Positions 23,201 to 35,200 of a DNA stretch of 64,000 bases are shown here, one piece after another. The position numbers and the translations under genes were made by a program. The stretch is from Magnetospirillum sp902729445 (lineage in GTDB: Bacteria > Pseudomonadota > Alphaproteobacteria > Rhodospirillales > Magnetospirillaceae). Numbering within the stretch: the first letter of the stretch is position 1; each line of letters starts with the position of its first letter. The notes beneath the pieces were generated by a model, which was not told where the DNA came from, did not search any database, and saw only the letters and a list, made by a program, of their open reading frames with translations. Location: contig NZ_CACVCE010000072.1 in NCBI RefSeq assembly GCF_902729445.1, positions 1 to 64,000 of the forward strand, read 5' to 3'.

Positions 23201-26200
23201 CCGGCCCCCAGGCCGGACAACGAGTCGGTTTTCAGATAGCTGCCATCGGGGCCGAACGTCGCCGCCAACCCCTCGGGCGCCAGCACCACCGGCGCCAACG
23301 GCGGCGGCGGCTCGACCAGGCCGGTCAGGGTCGACAAGGCCGGGGCCGCGGTCACGCCGGCCAGCTTGATCAGCGTGCCGTCGAAATTGGTGCCGGTGCC
23401 GGCCCCCTTGACGACGATCCAGCCGTCGGTGCCGTTGGTGAAGAACACCGCGCGGTTGGTCCAGTTGGCATTGGCGGTGACAAGGGCGGCGGTGGTGGCG
23501 ACATCGGTGGTCCAGGTCACAACGGTCGCCGGGTCATAGGAAATGCCGGCGATGCCGGTGAAGGCGATGGTGTCCGCACCGGTGCCGAAGCCGATGATGG
23601 TGTCGGTGGCGGCCTGGGTCGATTGGGTGTTCGAGGTAAAGCGATAGATATCGGCGCCGGCGCCGCCGGTCAGCGTGTCGGTGCCGCCGCCGCCGGTCAG
23701 GGTGTCGGCACCGGTACCGCCGATGACGGTCAGCCCGGCAGTCGTTTCCGCCGAGCCATCGACCACCAGCGAGGTGGCATAGGTCGCGTCGATGGTCAGG
23801 CCGGCGGCGTTGTTGCTGTCGTTCAGCGTCAGGGAATAGGCGTATAGCGACAGCAGGTTCAAATTCTCGAAGCCGGCAAGCCCGGTCAGTTCGCTGGAAT
23901 CGAGGGTCCGGGCTACCGAGGCGGCGATGGCCAGCGTATCGATGCCCATGCCGCCATCGAAGGCCCTGGCGGCGGCATTGGTGTCGAGGATCGAGCCATC
24001 GACATAGACAATATCGTTGCCGCTGCTGCCGGTCAGCCCCTCGACGTTATCAAGCTGAAGGGTCGTGCCGCCAGTGGTCATCACCACGGCGTCAGTGCCG
24101 GCGCCGCCATCCACGAAGGCGATGCCCGATCCGACGTTCAGCGTGTCGTTGGCCGCCGTGCCGTTCAGCGCCAGCGCCTGGCCCAGCACCGCCTGGCCCT
24201 GGGCGTCGAAACGCTGCCCATAGACGCCATAGGCCGAACCGTCCTGGCCGTAGCTGGCCCACGCCACCGTGAAGCCGCCATCGGGCAGCGCCGCCACCGA
24301 CGGAACTGATTGAAAATCGTGGTCAAAGGTGTTGAGACGGAACTCAGCCCCTTGCGCCGTCCCGGCGGAATCGAAGATCCGTCCGTAAACGTCGTAGCTG
24401 CCGGTGCCGCCGCCGCCGGCGTTGCGGCCATCCTGCCACGTCACCACGAAACCGCCGCCCGTCAAGGCCGTCACCGAACTGAATGACTGGGTGTAGTTGA
24501 CAACGGAATGGACGACGAACTCGGCGCCCTGCGCCACCCCCTGGGCGTTGTAGATCCGGCCGAAAACGTCGTTGACGACGCCATCCCACGTCACCACATA
24601 GCCGCCGTTCGCCAATCCGGTGACAGACGGATTGGCCTGACTGCCGACAGTGGTGGTGTTGATCAGGAATTCGTCGGCGCCGACGGTGGTGCCGTCGCGG
24701 TTGACCGCAACACCCGCCGCGTTGTAGCGCTGGCCGTAGATGCCGGATTGGTCGCCGTCCTGCAGATTGCTCTGCCAGGTCACCAGGAAGCCGCCATCGG
24801 CCAGATTCGTCACCGATGGAACGGTTTGGTCGTTGACCGTGGTGGTGTTGACCTTAAATTCGGTCCCCTGGGCGGTTCCGGACGCATTGTAGCGCTGGCC
24901 ATAGATGCCGAGGCCGGAACCGTCCTGCAGGTTGCTCGCCCAGGTCACCACGAAGCCGCCATCGGCCAGATTCGTCACCGCCGGAACGGTTTGGTCGTTG
25001 ACCGTGGTGGTGTTGACGCGGAATTCCGCCCCCTGCGTCACGCCCGTCGCGTCGTAGCGTTGGGCATAGACGCCCTGTCCGGCGCCGTCCTGGAGGTAGG
25101 ACGCCCAGCTGATCAGGAAGCCGCCATCGGCCAACGCCGCGATTGCGGGCATTTGCTGGGCGTTGCCGGTATAGGTGTTGACGCGGAATTCCGCCCCCTG
25201 GGGCAGGCCGGCGGCATCGTAGCGCTGGGCGAAGACGCCGTAGCCCGAGCCGTCCTGGAGATCGGTGTACCACGTCACCACGGTCCCGCCACCGGTCAGC
25301 GCCACCACCACCGGGCCGAGTTGGCTGCCGACGGTATAGGTGTTGGCCCTGATGTCGGCCGGCGACAGGGTCACGGTGCCATCGGCGAAGGACAGCGCCT
25401 CGATGCCGGTCAAGGTATCGGTGCCGTCGGTGCCGGTCACCGTCAGGGTGCCGTTGGCGGCAGAGATGGTATAGGCCGCCTTGTTGCCCGAGAAGGCCGC
25501 GACATCGGTGCCGACGCCGCCATTGATGGTGTCGAGACCCATGCCGCCGGTGATGGTGTCGTTGCCGGCCCCGCCGACCAGGGAATCGGCACCCGAACCG
25601 CCGGTGACGATGTCGGCGCCAGAGCCGGCGGTGACGGTCAGCGACGAGGTGCGACCCGAGCCATCGACCGTCAGCGCGCCACTGGCGCCCGACGCATCGA
25701 CTTCACGAAGGCTGGCATTTTGCACGTCGGTCCCCAGCGCAATCGATTGCGCCGAGGCCGAGCCCAGCTTGACGGTCTCGACATTGCCCAGACGCGCGAT
25801 ATCCGCCGCCGACAGCGCGGTCGATCCGGTGACGATCACCGTATCGGTGCCGGCGCCGGCATCGACGCCCTGCCCGGCCGCCAGGGCGGCGCTGGTGGTG
25901 GTCAGCAGATCGTTGCCGGTCCCCAGCGTGACGGAATCGATGCCGGCGCCGACCGTCAGGTTATCGTTCCCCGCCGTGCCGAACATCGACAGGTCGATGG
26001 CATTGCCGGAAGCATCGAAACGCTGCTCGTAGATTCCGTTGCCGGAACCGTCCTGCAGGTTGCTTTGCCAGGTCACCACGAAGCCGCCGTCGGGCAGGGC
26101 CAGCACCGACGGTGCCGACTGGGAATCGGTGGTGGTGGTGTTGACGCGGAACTCGACCCCTTGGGCCACGCCGTTCGCGTCGTAACGCTGGGCATAGATG

Positions 26201-29200
26201 CCGTGGAACGATCCGTCCTGGCCGTTGCTTTGCCAGGTCACCACGAAACCGCCTTGGGACAGGGCGGTGACCGACGACCAGGCCTGCTCGTCGGCGGTGG
26301 TGGTATTGACGCGGAATTCCACTCCCGCGGCCACGCCGGAAGCGTCGTAACGCTGGCCATAGATCCCATAGGACCCGCCATCCTGGCCATTGGAATGCCA
26401 GGTCGCCACGAAGCCGCCGCCGACCAGGCCAACCACGGACGGCCCGAACTGCTCGGCCGAGGTGGTGGTGTTGACGCGGAACTCGCCCCCCTGGGCGGTG
26501 CCGACGCTGTTGTAACGCTGGCCGTAGACCCCATAGCTCGACCCGTCCTGGTCGGTCGAGGTCCAGGTGACGACGAAGCCGCCGTCGGCCAGCGCCGCCA
26601 GTTGCGGCTTTTGCTGATCCAGCGCGGTGTAGGTGCTGACGTGAATCTCGCTGCCCGCGGCCGAGCCGTCGGAAGCGTAGCGCTGGGCGTAGATGCCCGC
26701 ATTGGCGCCGTCCTGGCCATAGGACTGCCAGCTGACCACGAAGCCGCCACCCTGCAGTCCGATCACCGACGGGTGATACTGGTCGGCGGTGGTATAGGTG
26801 TTGACCAGGAACTCGCTGCCCAGCACGCCGCCATTGCCGTCGAAGCGCTGGCCGTAGATGCCGAAGCCCGCACCGTCCTGGTTGGGCGTGCCCCACACGG
26901 CGACGAATTCGCCGTTGGACAGACCGGCCACCGCCTGGACGCCCTGGTCGCCGGTGGTGGTGGTGTTGATCCTGAATTCCGCGCCCGCGGCGTTGCCGAA
27001 GGAATCGTAGCGCTGACCATAGATGCCGCCGGAATCGCCATCCTGGCCGGCGCTGGTCCAGGTCACCACATAGCCGCCGCCGGTCAATGCCGCCGCCTTC
27101 GGCGTCGATTGGCCGCCGGACGTCTCGCTGTTGACCCGGCGTTCGGCCGTGGCCGACACCACGATGTCGCCATCGTCGAAGCGCAGCGTCTCGAAGCCGT
27201 TCAGCACGTCCACGCCGTCGGTCCCGCTGACCGTCAGGGTGGTGCCGGTGGCGGTGAAGGCGTAATCGGCCCGGTTGCCGGCGAAGATCGCCAGGTCGGA
27301 ACCCGCCCCGCCGGTCAGGGTGTCGTTGCCGCCGCCGCCGGTCACGGTGTCGTTGCCGGCGCCGAAATCGATGACATCGACAGTGCTGCCGCCGACATAG
27401 GAATCGTTGCCGGCGGTGCCGGTATAGGTGGCCAGCGACAGCACGAACTGATCGGCGACCGCGCCGCCCTGCCCGTCATAGGCGGTGACGTTGATCACCA
27501 CATTGGACCCGGCCAGTTCGGCCGGCGGCGTGCCGCTGAAGGTCATCGACACCGGGTCGAAGGTCAGCCAGGCCGGCAGGGCCGATCCGTCGCTCTTGGT
27601 CGCCGCATAGGTGAAGGTGGTGCCGGCATCGATGTCGGCGAAGGTCCCGACGGTGAAGGTATAGCTGAACGGCGTTCCGACCGGGGCGATCTGGTCCGCG
27701 ATCGGCGCCGCGATGGTCGGGGAATCGTTGGTGGGGTTGATGGTCATGCTGACCGCGCCGGGGACGGAGCCCCCGTGGCCATCGACCACATTGTAGGTGA
27801 ACTGAACCGGGCCGGAATAATTGGCCGGCGCGGTGTAGGTGAAGGTGCCGCCGCCGTTGGCGACCACCGAGCCCATGTCGGCGCTCAGGTTAGCGATGGC
27901 CAGGCTGTCGCCGTCGATATCGACCACGCCCGCGATCAGCTGGGCCGTGGTCAGCGTGACCGAAATATCCTCGCTCGCCGCCGGCAGCGTCAACGTGTTC
28001 CAGGCGATGGAGCCGGGCAGCGTGATATTGTTGGCCTGCGCCGAAGCGTCGAACAGGACCGGACCCGTTCCTTCATTGATCTGCCAGTCGCCGACCAGAT
28101 TGGTGCCAACCGCGCCGCCGGCCGCCAGGGTGGCGACCTCGGCCGGGCTGAGACCCAGGGCGTAGACCTTCAGGCTGCCCAGCTGGCCGCTGTATTTGTT
28201 GTTGCCGCCATCGGTGCCGAACACCGTTTGGGCGGTGGTCTCGGTTGCCCCCAACTGGGTAGCGCCGATCGTCTGCGAGAACACCTCGACGCCGTTGACA
28301 TAGACCCGGGCGACGGTGTTGTCCTTGACGAAGGCCACCTGCGACCATTCGTTCATGTCGACGACGCCGGCCGACGTGACTTTCCAATCCCAGCCGACGC
28401 TTTGCCTGCCGATGGCGAAGGTCAGCGCGCCGTTGGCCTGAACGTCGGTGATCACCTCAAGCTCGCCGTTATAGGCGTGCTGGCGCCACAACGTGCCGAT
28501 TCCGCCGCCGGCCGGGTTGATGTCCATCACCACCGAGAAGTTCTCGGCGCCCTGGAACTTGGTCACACTATTCGTCGGGATGGTGAACGAATCGTTGCCG
28601 TCGAACACCAGCGCGGTCGGGCGATAGGGCGCGTCGTTGGCCGCCGTAACCCCGGTGAACAGGTAATGGCTGTTCGAGAAGGGCGAGGCGCCACCGCTCG
28701 ACGTGGTGTCGGCGGTGACCTTCGCGCCGTTGGTGCTCCAGCCGCCGGCATAGGAATTGTCGATGGCCCGCACTTCAATGCCGGTGGGCGAGCCGTTGAA
28801 ATTGGCGTTGGGCAGGAAGCGCAGCAGGCTCGAGCTTTGCAGCACCAGCGCCGCCGCGTTGGTCACCGTGCCGACCGCCACCCAATTGCTGCCGCCGTCA
28901 GCCGAATATTGCCATGTGCCTTCGGTGGCGCCGTTGCTGATCACCGCGACGCCGGTCATGGTGGCCCCGGCATCGACGTCGGTCACCAGCGGCGCGAACA
29001 GGCTGCCGACCGAGGCGCCGATGGGCGAGACGGTGTCCTCGGCCGTCGGCGCCAGAGTGCCGTCGACGGTCAAAATCGGCGCGTCGTTGGCGGCGGCGAC
29101 CTGGATATGGACGGTGGCGGTTCCGGTCAGGGCACCGCCGCTGCCGCCAACCCCCATGTCGTTGACGCTGACCGTGACCTGGTCGGCGCCGGCATAATTG

Positions 29201-32200
29201 GCCGAGCCCTTGTAGCTGAGCGTGGCCAGCGCCGTGTTGAGGGCGGTGCGGGTGCCGCTGACGTTCATGACCGCGGCGTCGACAAAGCTTCCCGACACCA
29301 GGCTCAGCCCGGTGGTGGTGCCCAGCGTCACCTTGCCGTGGGCGGCGGTCAGGGTCACCTGCATGGTGTCGCTGGCCAGGCCATCGATGTCCGAGACCGA
29401 GATGCCGGAAATCGCCAGCGCCGTGTCTTCTGTCGCCGCCAGCGGCGCCGACGCCGAGCCGGCCGGCCCCAGCAGGGTGCTGACCACGTCGCCGCCATTG
29501 GCGCTTGACGGCCAGATCACCGCGATGGAGCCATCGACCAAGCCCACCGGCGTCGCGGTGGTGTTCCAGCTTGTGCCCGTGCCGATGGTCAACTCGGCCG
29601 TGCGGGCGGTGTCGTTGGCGTTGAACACCCGCCCCAGAATCGTGGTGACCGAATTGACGCTGGCCTGCCAGGTGACCATGTAACCGCCGTCGGGCAGGGC
29701 GGCCAGTCCCGGCGGCTTCTGCTCGCCCGGAAGGGTGGAGTTGGCGATGAACTCGCTGCCCAGCGGCGTCCCGTTGGCGGCGAAATGACGGACCGCGATG
29801 TCGACCCAGTTACCGCCGGCGTTGCCGTCGTTGGTCTGCCAGGCGACAACGAAGCTGCCATCGGCCAGGGTGACGGCGCGGGATTCGTTCTGGTTGCTGG
29901 CGACGGTGGTGTTGACCCGGAATTCGGCCCCGACCGGCGTGCCGTCGTTGTTGAACAGACGGGCGTCGATATCGTAGCCGCTACCGCCGGATACCGAGTT
30001 GTCGGTTTCCCAGGTGACCAGGAAGGTCCCGTTGGCCAAGCCGGTGATCGAGCCGGGCCGCAGAGACTGGAAACCGGTGGTGTTCTGGGCCGCCGGTGTC
30101 TCGCCGCCCACCTTGGCGCCGGCAGCGTCGAAGCGCTGGAACACAACGTCGTTGGCGCTGGCGTTGGCTTCCATCCAGGCGACGACGAAGCCGCCGTTGG
30201 ACAGCGACGCCACCGCCGGAAAGTACTGGCCGCCGGTGGTATTGGTGTTGACGGTGATCTCGGCCCCGACCTTGTTCAGGGCAGCATCGTAAACCTGGGC
30301 GAAAACATCGTTCTCGTTGTCCCAGATGACGACGAAGCCGCCGCCGGTCAGGGTCTCGATGTCGGCGCGCACCTGCTGGGCGCCGGAGGGGAGATTGACG
30401 CCGATCTCCTGGGTCCCCAACGCCACGCCGCTGGAACTGAACTGGCGCAGCAAGATGGCCAGGTTGCCATCGCTATCGACCGTGCTTTCCCCATGGTACG
30501 CCACAACATACGAGCCGTCGGCCAGCCGCGTCGCCACCGGCATGGTCTGCGCGCCGGTATTGGCCAGATGCACCGTCACCGGCGCGCCGGCCACCAGGGA
30601 ACCGGTGCTGACCGTGACGGTGGGGGCGTCGTTGGTGGGAACCATCGTCACGGTCGAGGTGACGGCGGCACTGGTGGCCGTGCCGTCGGTGACGGTGGCC
30701 GAGATGGTGCGCGAACCAGCGGCCAAGGTGTCGGACGGATTCGAGAAGGTGATCGAGCCCAGCGCGCTCTGATAGGCAGCCTTGCTCGCCGTACCCGTCA
30801 GCGTCAGAACGCCGGTGGCGGCGTTGTAGCTGCCGGTGATGCCGCTCTGGTTGGTGAAGGACAGCAGGTCGCCGGCGACGAACCCGCCCACCGTCACCGT
30901 CGCCCCGGTCATGTCGGTGCTGTCGATGTCGGTCAGGGCCAGGGTGGAGAACAGAGTGGCCGCGCCAGCCCCCTCGGCGAAGCTGGCGGTATTGGTGGTC
31001 AGCGTCAGGGTCGGCGCGTCGTTGACCGGTGTCACCGTCACCGTGGCGGTGGCGGTGGTGGCGCTGAAGGCGGTGGTGGCGCCATTGGCCGTGGTATCGA
31101 CCTTGAGGCCGTGCGCCCCACTGGTCTGGTCCCACGCCCGCCAGGTGAAGGTGGCGGCGCCGCTGGTATTGGCGGTGGGGGTGAAGCGGATCTTGTCGGT
31201 GTCGGCCAGCAGCAGCGAAGAATTCGGTGCGATCAGGGCGAAATCAAGCCAGTTGGTGCCGTTGTCCAGACTGTACTGCCAGGTGCCGTTGGCAGCCGGC
31301 GCATCGGTGATGGCGATGCCCTTCAAGGCGCCGCCACCATCGGGGTCGGCGGTGCCGGCGGTCAGCACCGACACCAAGCTGCCCGAGCTGCCAATGCTGT
31401 CCTCGGCGATGGTGGCCAGGGTCACCGGCGCCGGGGCGAACTTGAAGTGACGATCCGAGATATTGATGTCGCTGGCGGGCTGGCTGCCCCACACCACGGC
31501 GTAATCGCCGTTCGACAGCGGGCCGATGATGGCGTTGCCGCCGGTCTCGTCGTTCAGCGTGGTGCCCAGGACGTATTCGTCGGTTCGCGCCGTGCCGTCG
31601 GCGTTGAAGGCGCGCGCGATGTATTGCCGGGTACCGTTGTCGGAATACCAGCTCATCACATAGCCGCCATCGGGCGTCGCGGTGATGTGCGGCCGGTATT
31701 GCACCAGGGTGGTGTTTTGCAGCGGCGATACCTCGTCGCCGATCGGCGTGCCGTCGGCAGCGAAATGCCGGACCAGGATGTCGGAGGTGGTGGTGGTGGT
31801 CTGATAGGCGACGACGAAGGTGCCGTCGGACAGAACGGCCGCCGCCGGATAGCTTTGGCCGCCGGCGACGGTCGAATTGACGATGAAGTCGGCCGCCACC
31901 ACCGTTCCTGTCGGCGACAGAATGGTGCCGGCGATGTCGGTGCCGGACCCACCCGGCACGCTGTTGGTCTGCCAGAATACCGCGACATTGCCGTTCTTCA
32001 GGCCGACCACCGTCGGATACAGCTGCTCGATGGTATTGTCGGTATTGACCGTCCGCTCGGACAGCAATTCGCTGCCGTCGGGGTTGAACAGACGCAGCCC
32101 GATATTGCGGGAGCCGGACGCCCCGGTCGAATAGACGACGGCGAAGCCGCCGCCGGCCAGGCCCGCCGACTGGGCGTAGGCCTGTTCGCCGGTATGGTCG

Positions 32201-35200
32201 GTGTCGGCGAAGAAATCGACAGCGGTTCGGGCGGTGCCGTCGGCGTTAAACACGCGGGTGCGCACGCCGATGTCAGCGCCTTCCGCGCTGTTCCAGGTGA
32301 TGACATAGCCGCCGTCGGTCAGGGCGGCCACCGACGGCAGACCCTGGTCGCCGGCGGTGGTGGTGTTGACCATGACGTCAGCAACATCGCGCGCGGTGCC
32401 GTCCGCGTTGAAGCGGCGCATGACGATGCAGCTGTATTCGGTGTCGCTGGGCAGCGTGCCCTTCCAGGCGACCACATAGCCGCCATCGGCCAGCTTCGCC
32501 GCTACCGGCTGGTACTGGGTGCCGGCGGTGACCGAATTGTCGGTGCTGGTGGAACCCGCATTGATCTGGAAGCTCGAGAAAACCGGCGCGTCGTTGGCCA
32601 GCGTCACCGTCACGGTCGAGGTGATGGTGGCGGCGCTGGTGCCGTCGTCGGCGACCACGGTGATCTGGCGCGGCGTCGTCGAGGGATTGTCGAGCGTATT
32701 GCTATAGGTAACCGAACGCACCGCCGCCTGGTAATCCGCCAGCGCAGAATTGCCGGTCAGCGTCAGGATGCCGGTCCCGGCATTGTAGCTGCCGGTGACG
32801 TTGCCGGTCGGCGTGAATGACAACGAATCGCCGGCCTGCGGATTGTCGATCCGGACCACCATGCCCGAGAAACCGCCGGTATCGACGTCGGTCAGGGTCA
32901 GGTTCGCCAGGGGCTGCGTCGATCCGCCTTCGATGAACATCGACGTCGGGTTGGGCAGGCTCAGCACCGGCGTATCGTTGACCGGCTGGACGCTCAGGTT
33001 GATGGTCGCGGTTCCGGTCTTGGGATCGCTTCCGCCCAGTTCAACGACACTGAAGGTGATCTGACCGGGGCCGGAATAATCGGACTGGCCGCGATAGCTG
33101 AGGCTCGCCAGGGCGGTGTTGATGTTTTCCCGACTACCGGTGAAGGTCACGACGGACGAGCCCGTGAAGGCGCCGGCACCCAGGGTCAGGCCGGTGGTGG
33201 TGCCCAGCGACACGGTGCCGTTGCCGGCAGTCAGGGTGACCTGCAACTGGTCGGTCGGCAGGCCGTCCACATCCGAGATCGAGACCCCGGAAATCGGAAG
33301 GACGGTGTCCTCGGTAGCGGTCAGGTTGTCGGTAAAGGCGACCACCGGCGCGTCGTTGACGCTGGTAACGGTAACGGTGATCGACTGGTTGGTGGTCAAC
33401 AGCCCGTCCGACACCGTCACGGCGAAGGTGTCGCTGCCGTAATAGTTGGCATTCGGCGTGTAGACGAACGAGCCGTTGGCGTTGACGGTGACCGTGCCGT
33501 GGGACGGGTCCGCCGCCTTGGCCCATGTCAGGGACGATCCTTCCGCGTCGCTGCCCGCCAGGACACCCGAGAAAGAACCCTCTTCGGCAACGGTGAGGCC
33601 CGAGGTGACCACGCCGGATGCCATGGTCGGGCCGGTCGCGGCGACGACCGGTGAACCATTGACGGTCTCGGTGGTGCTGGTGACCAGGTTGACCACGTTG
33701 GCGTCGTTCAGGGGCCAACAGCCGACCAGTCCGGTCTCGGACCCGGTCAGGCGCTGGTCCATGTTCGCCTGGATCTGGGGCTGGGTCAGCGCCGTGTTCC
33801 ACAGGCGGACCTCGGCCATCTGGCCATCGAACAGCGGATCGGGCCCGTAGCCGCTCTTGCCGATGTAGTTCAAAGACCTGGCCGCCTCCGAGAACAGCGA
33901 CATGCCCGGAAGGGTGCCGACGACCTCGCCGTTGATGTAGAGGGTGCCATTGCCCGACGAATCCACGGTGGCCGCCAGATGCAGCCACTGGTTCAGGGGC
34001 AGCGCGGACGCAGATGTCAGGGTGGTGGTGACGTTTGCGTCGGTGCGGGTCTGGAACGCCAGCTTTCCGGTGCCGGCTTCCAGCGCGAGAACCAGGCGCT
34101 GATTAACGGCATCGGCGCTGATGTCGAAGAAACGGGCCCAGTTGCCGACGCTGTCGACCTTGGCCCAGCATTCGATGGTCAGGTCGCCGCCGACGGTGGG
34201 GGCCGCCACCGTGACGTAATCGTCCGAGCCGTCGAAGTTCATGACGGACCACGGAGCGCCCGCGGATAGTCCCTCGACGACCGGTGCGTCGTTGACCGGC
34301 GTCACGCTGAGGTTCAGGGTCCTCGCCGCGCTGGTATTGGTGCCGTCAGAGACCGTGAGGGTCAAGGTATCGGTGGAAATCTCGCTGCCACCGTGCTGGT
34401 AGACGACCTGGCCGGCGGTCAGTTGGGCCTGGGTGAAGGTGCCGCCGACGGCCAGAGTGCTGCCGTTGACGACAATCGTGCCGTTGCCGGGCAGGCTGGC
34501 GACCGCATAGGTCAGCGCCGAGGCCGAGGATTCGAGGTCGAAGCCGACGATCATCGTGCTGGTCAGGGTGACCGACTGACCTTCGGTGGTGGTCGCCGCC
34601 AAGGTGCCGCCCAGGGCCGGCGCCATGTTGGTGACGCCCGCGAACGACATGCCGATATCGGTGTCGATCTTCAGCGTGGAGGCGCCGTTGGTGAACACCG
34701 CATAGGTCTGGCCCGAGGTGAACAGGCTGGTGAATGCCCAGCCGTTATCGGTCACATTGACCTGATCGCCGGCGCTGCCGTCGATGAACAACAGGTTGGC
34801 GCCCCCGGTGACGGCGGTGAGCGCGGCACTGTTCAGCGTGACGGTCTGATTGCCGCTGTTCCAGTTGAGATTGACCGCCTCGATGCCGGAAATCTGCGCC
34901 GTCATGGTGGTCAGGTTCAGCGCGCCCGAGCCGTTGCCGTCGGTGTCGATGGCCAGCATATCCCAGCCGCTGCCGCCGGTGATGGTGTCGGCGTCGCCCA
35001 CCCGGTGCAGGAAGGTGTCGGCGCCCGCGCCGCCGGTCATGACGTCGGCGCCCTTGCCGCCGGCCAGGGTCGAACCGCCGGCCGCGGCGATCAGGGTGTC
35101 GGCGAAATCCGAGCCGCGCACGCCCGAAATGTTGGTGATGCTATCGGTGCCGCCCAACCCGTCGCTGGCGGTGCCCGCGGACAGATCGACGGTCACGCCC

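Noticed and set aside
24175..32580. Regularly spaced similar DNA segments that could suggest a CRISPR array
   Set aside because: The repeats are ~165 bp, in frame, and diverged at protein-neutral positions; they encode propeller blades.
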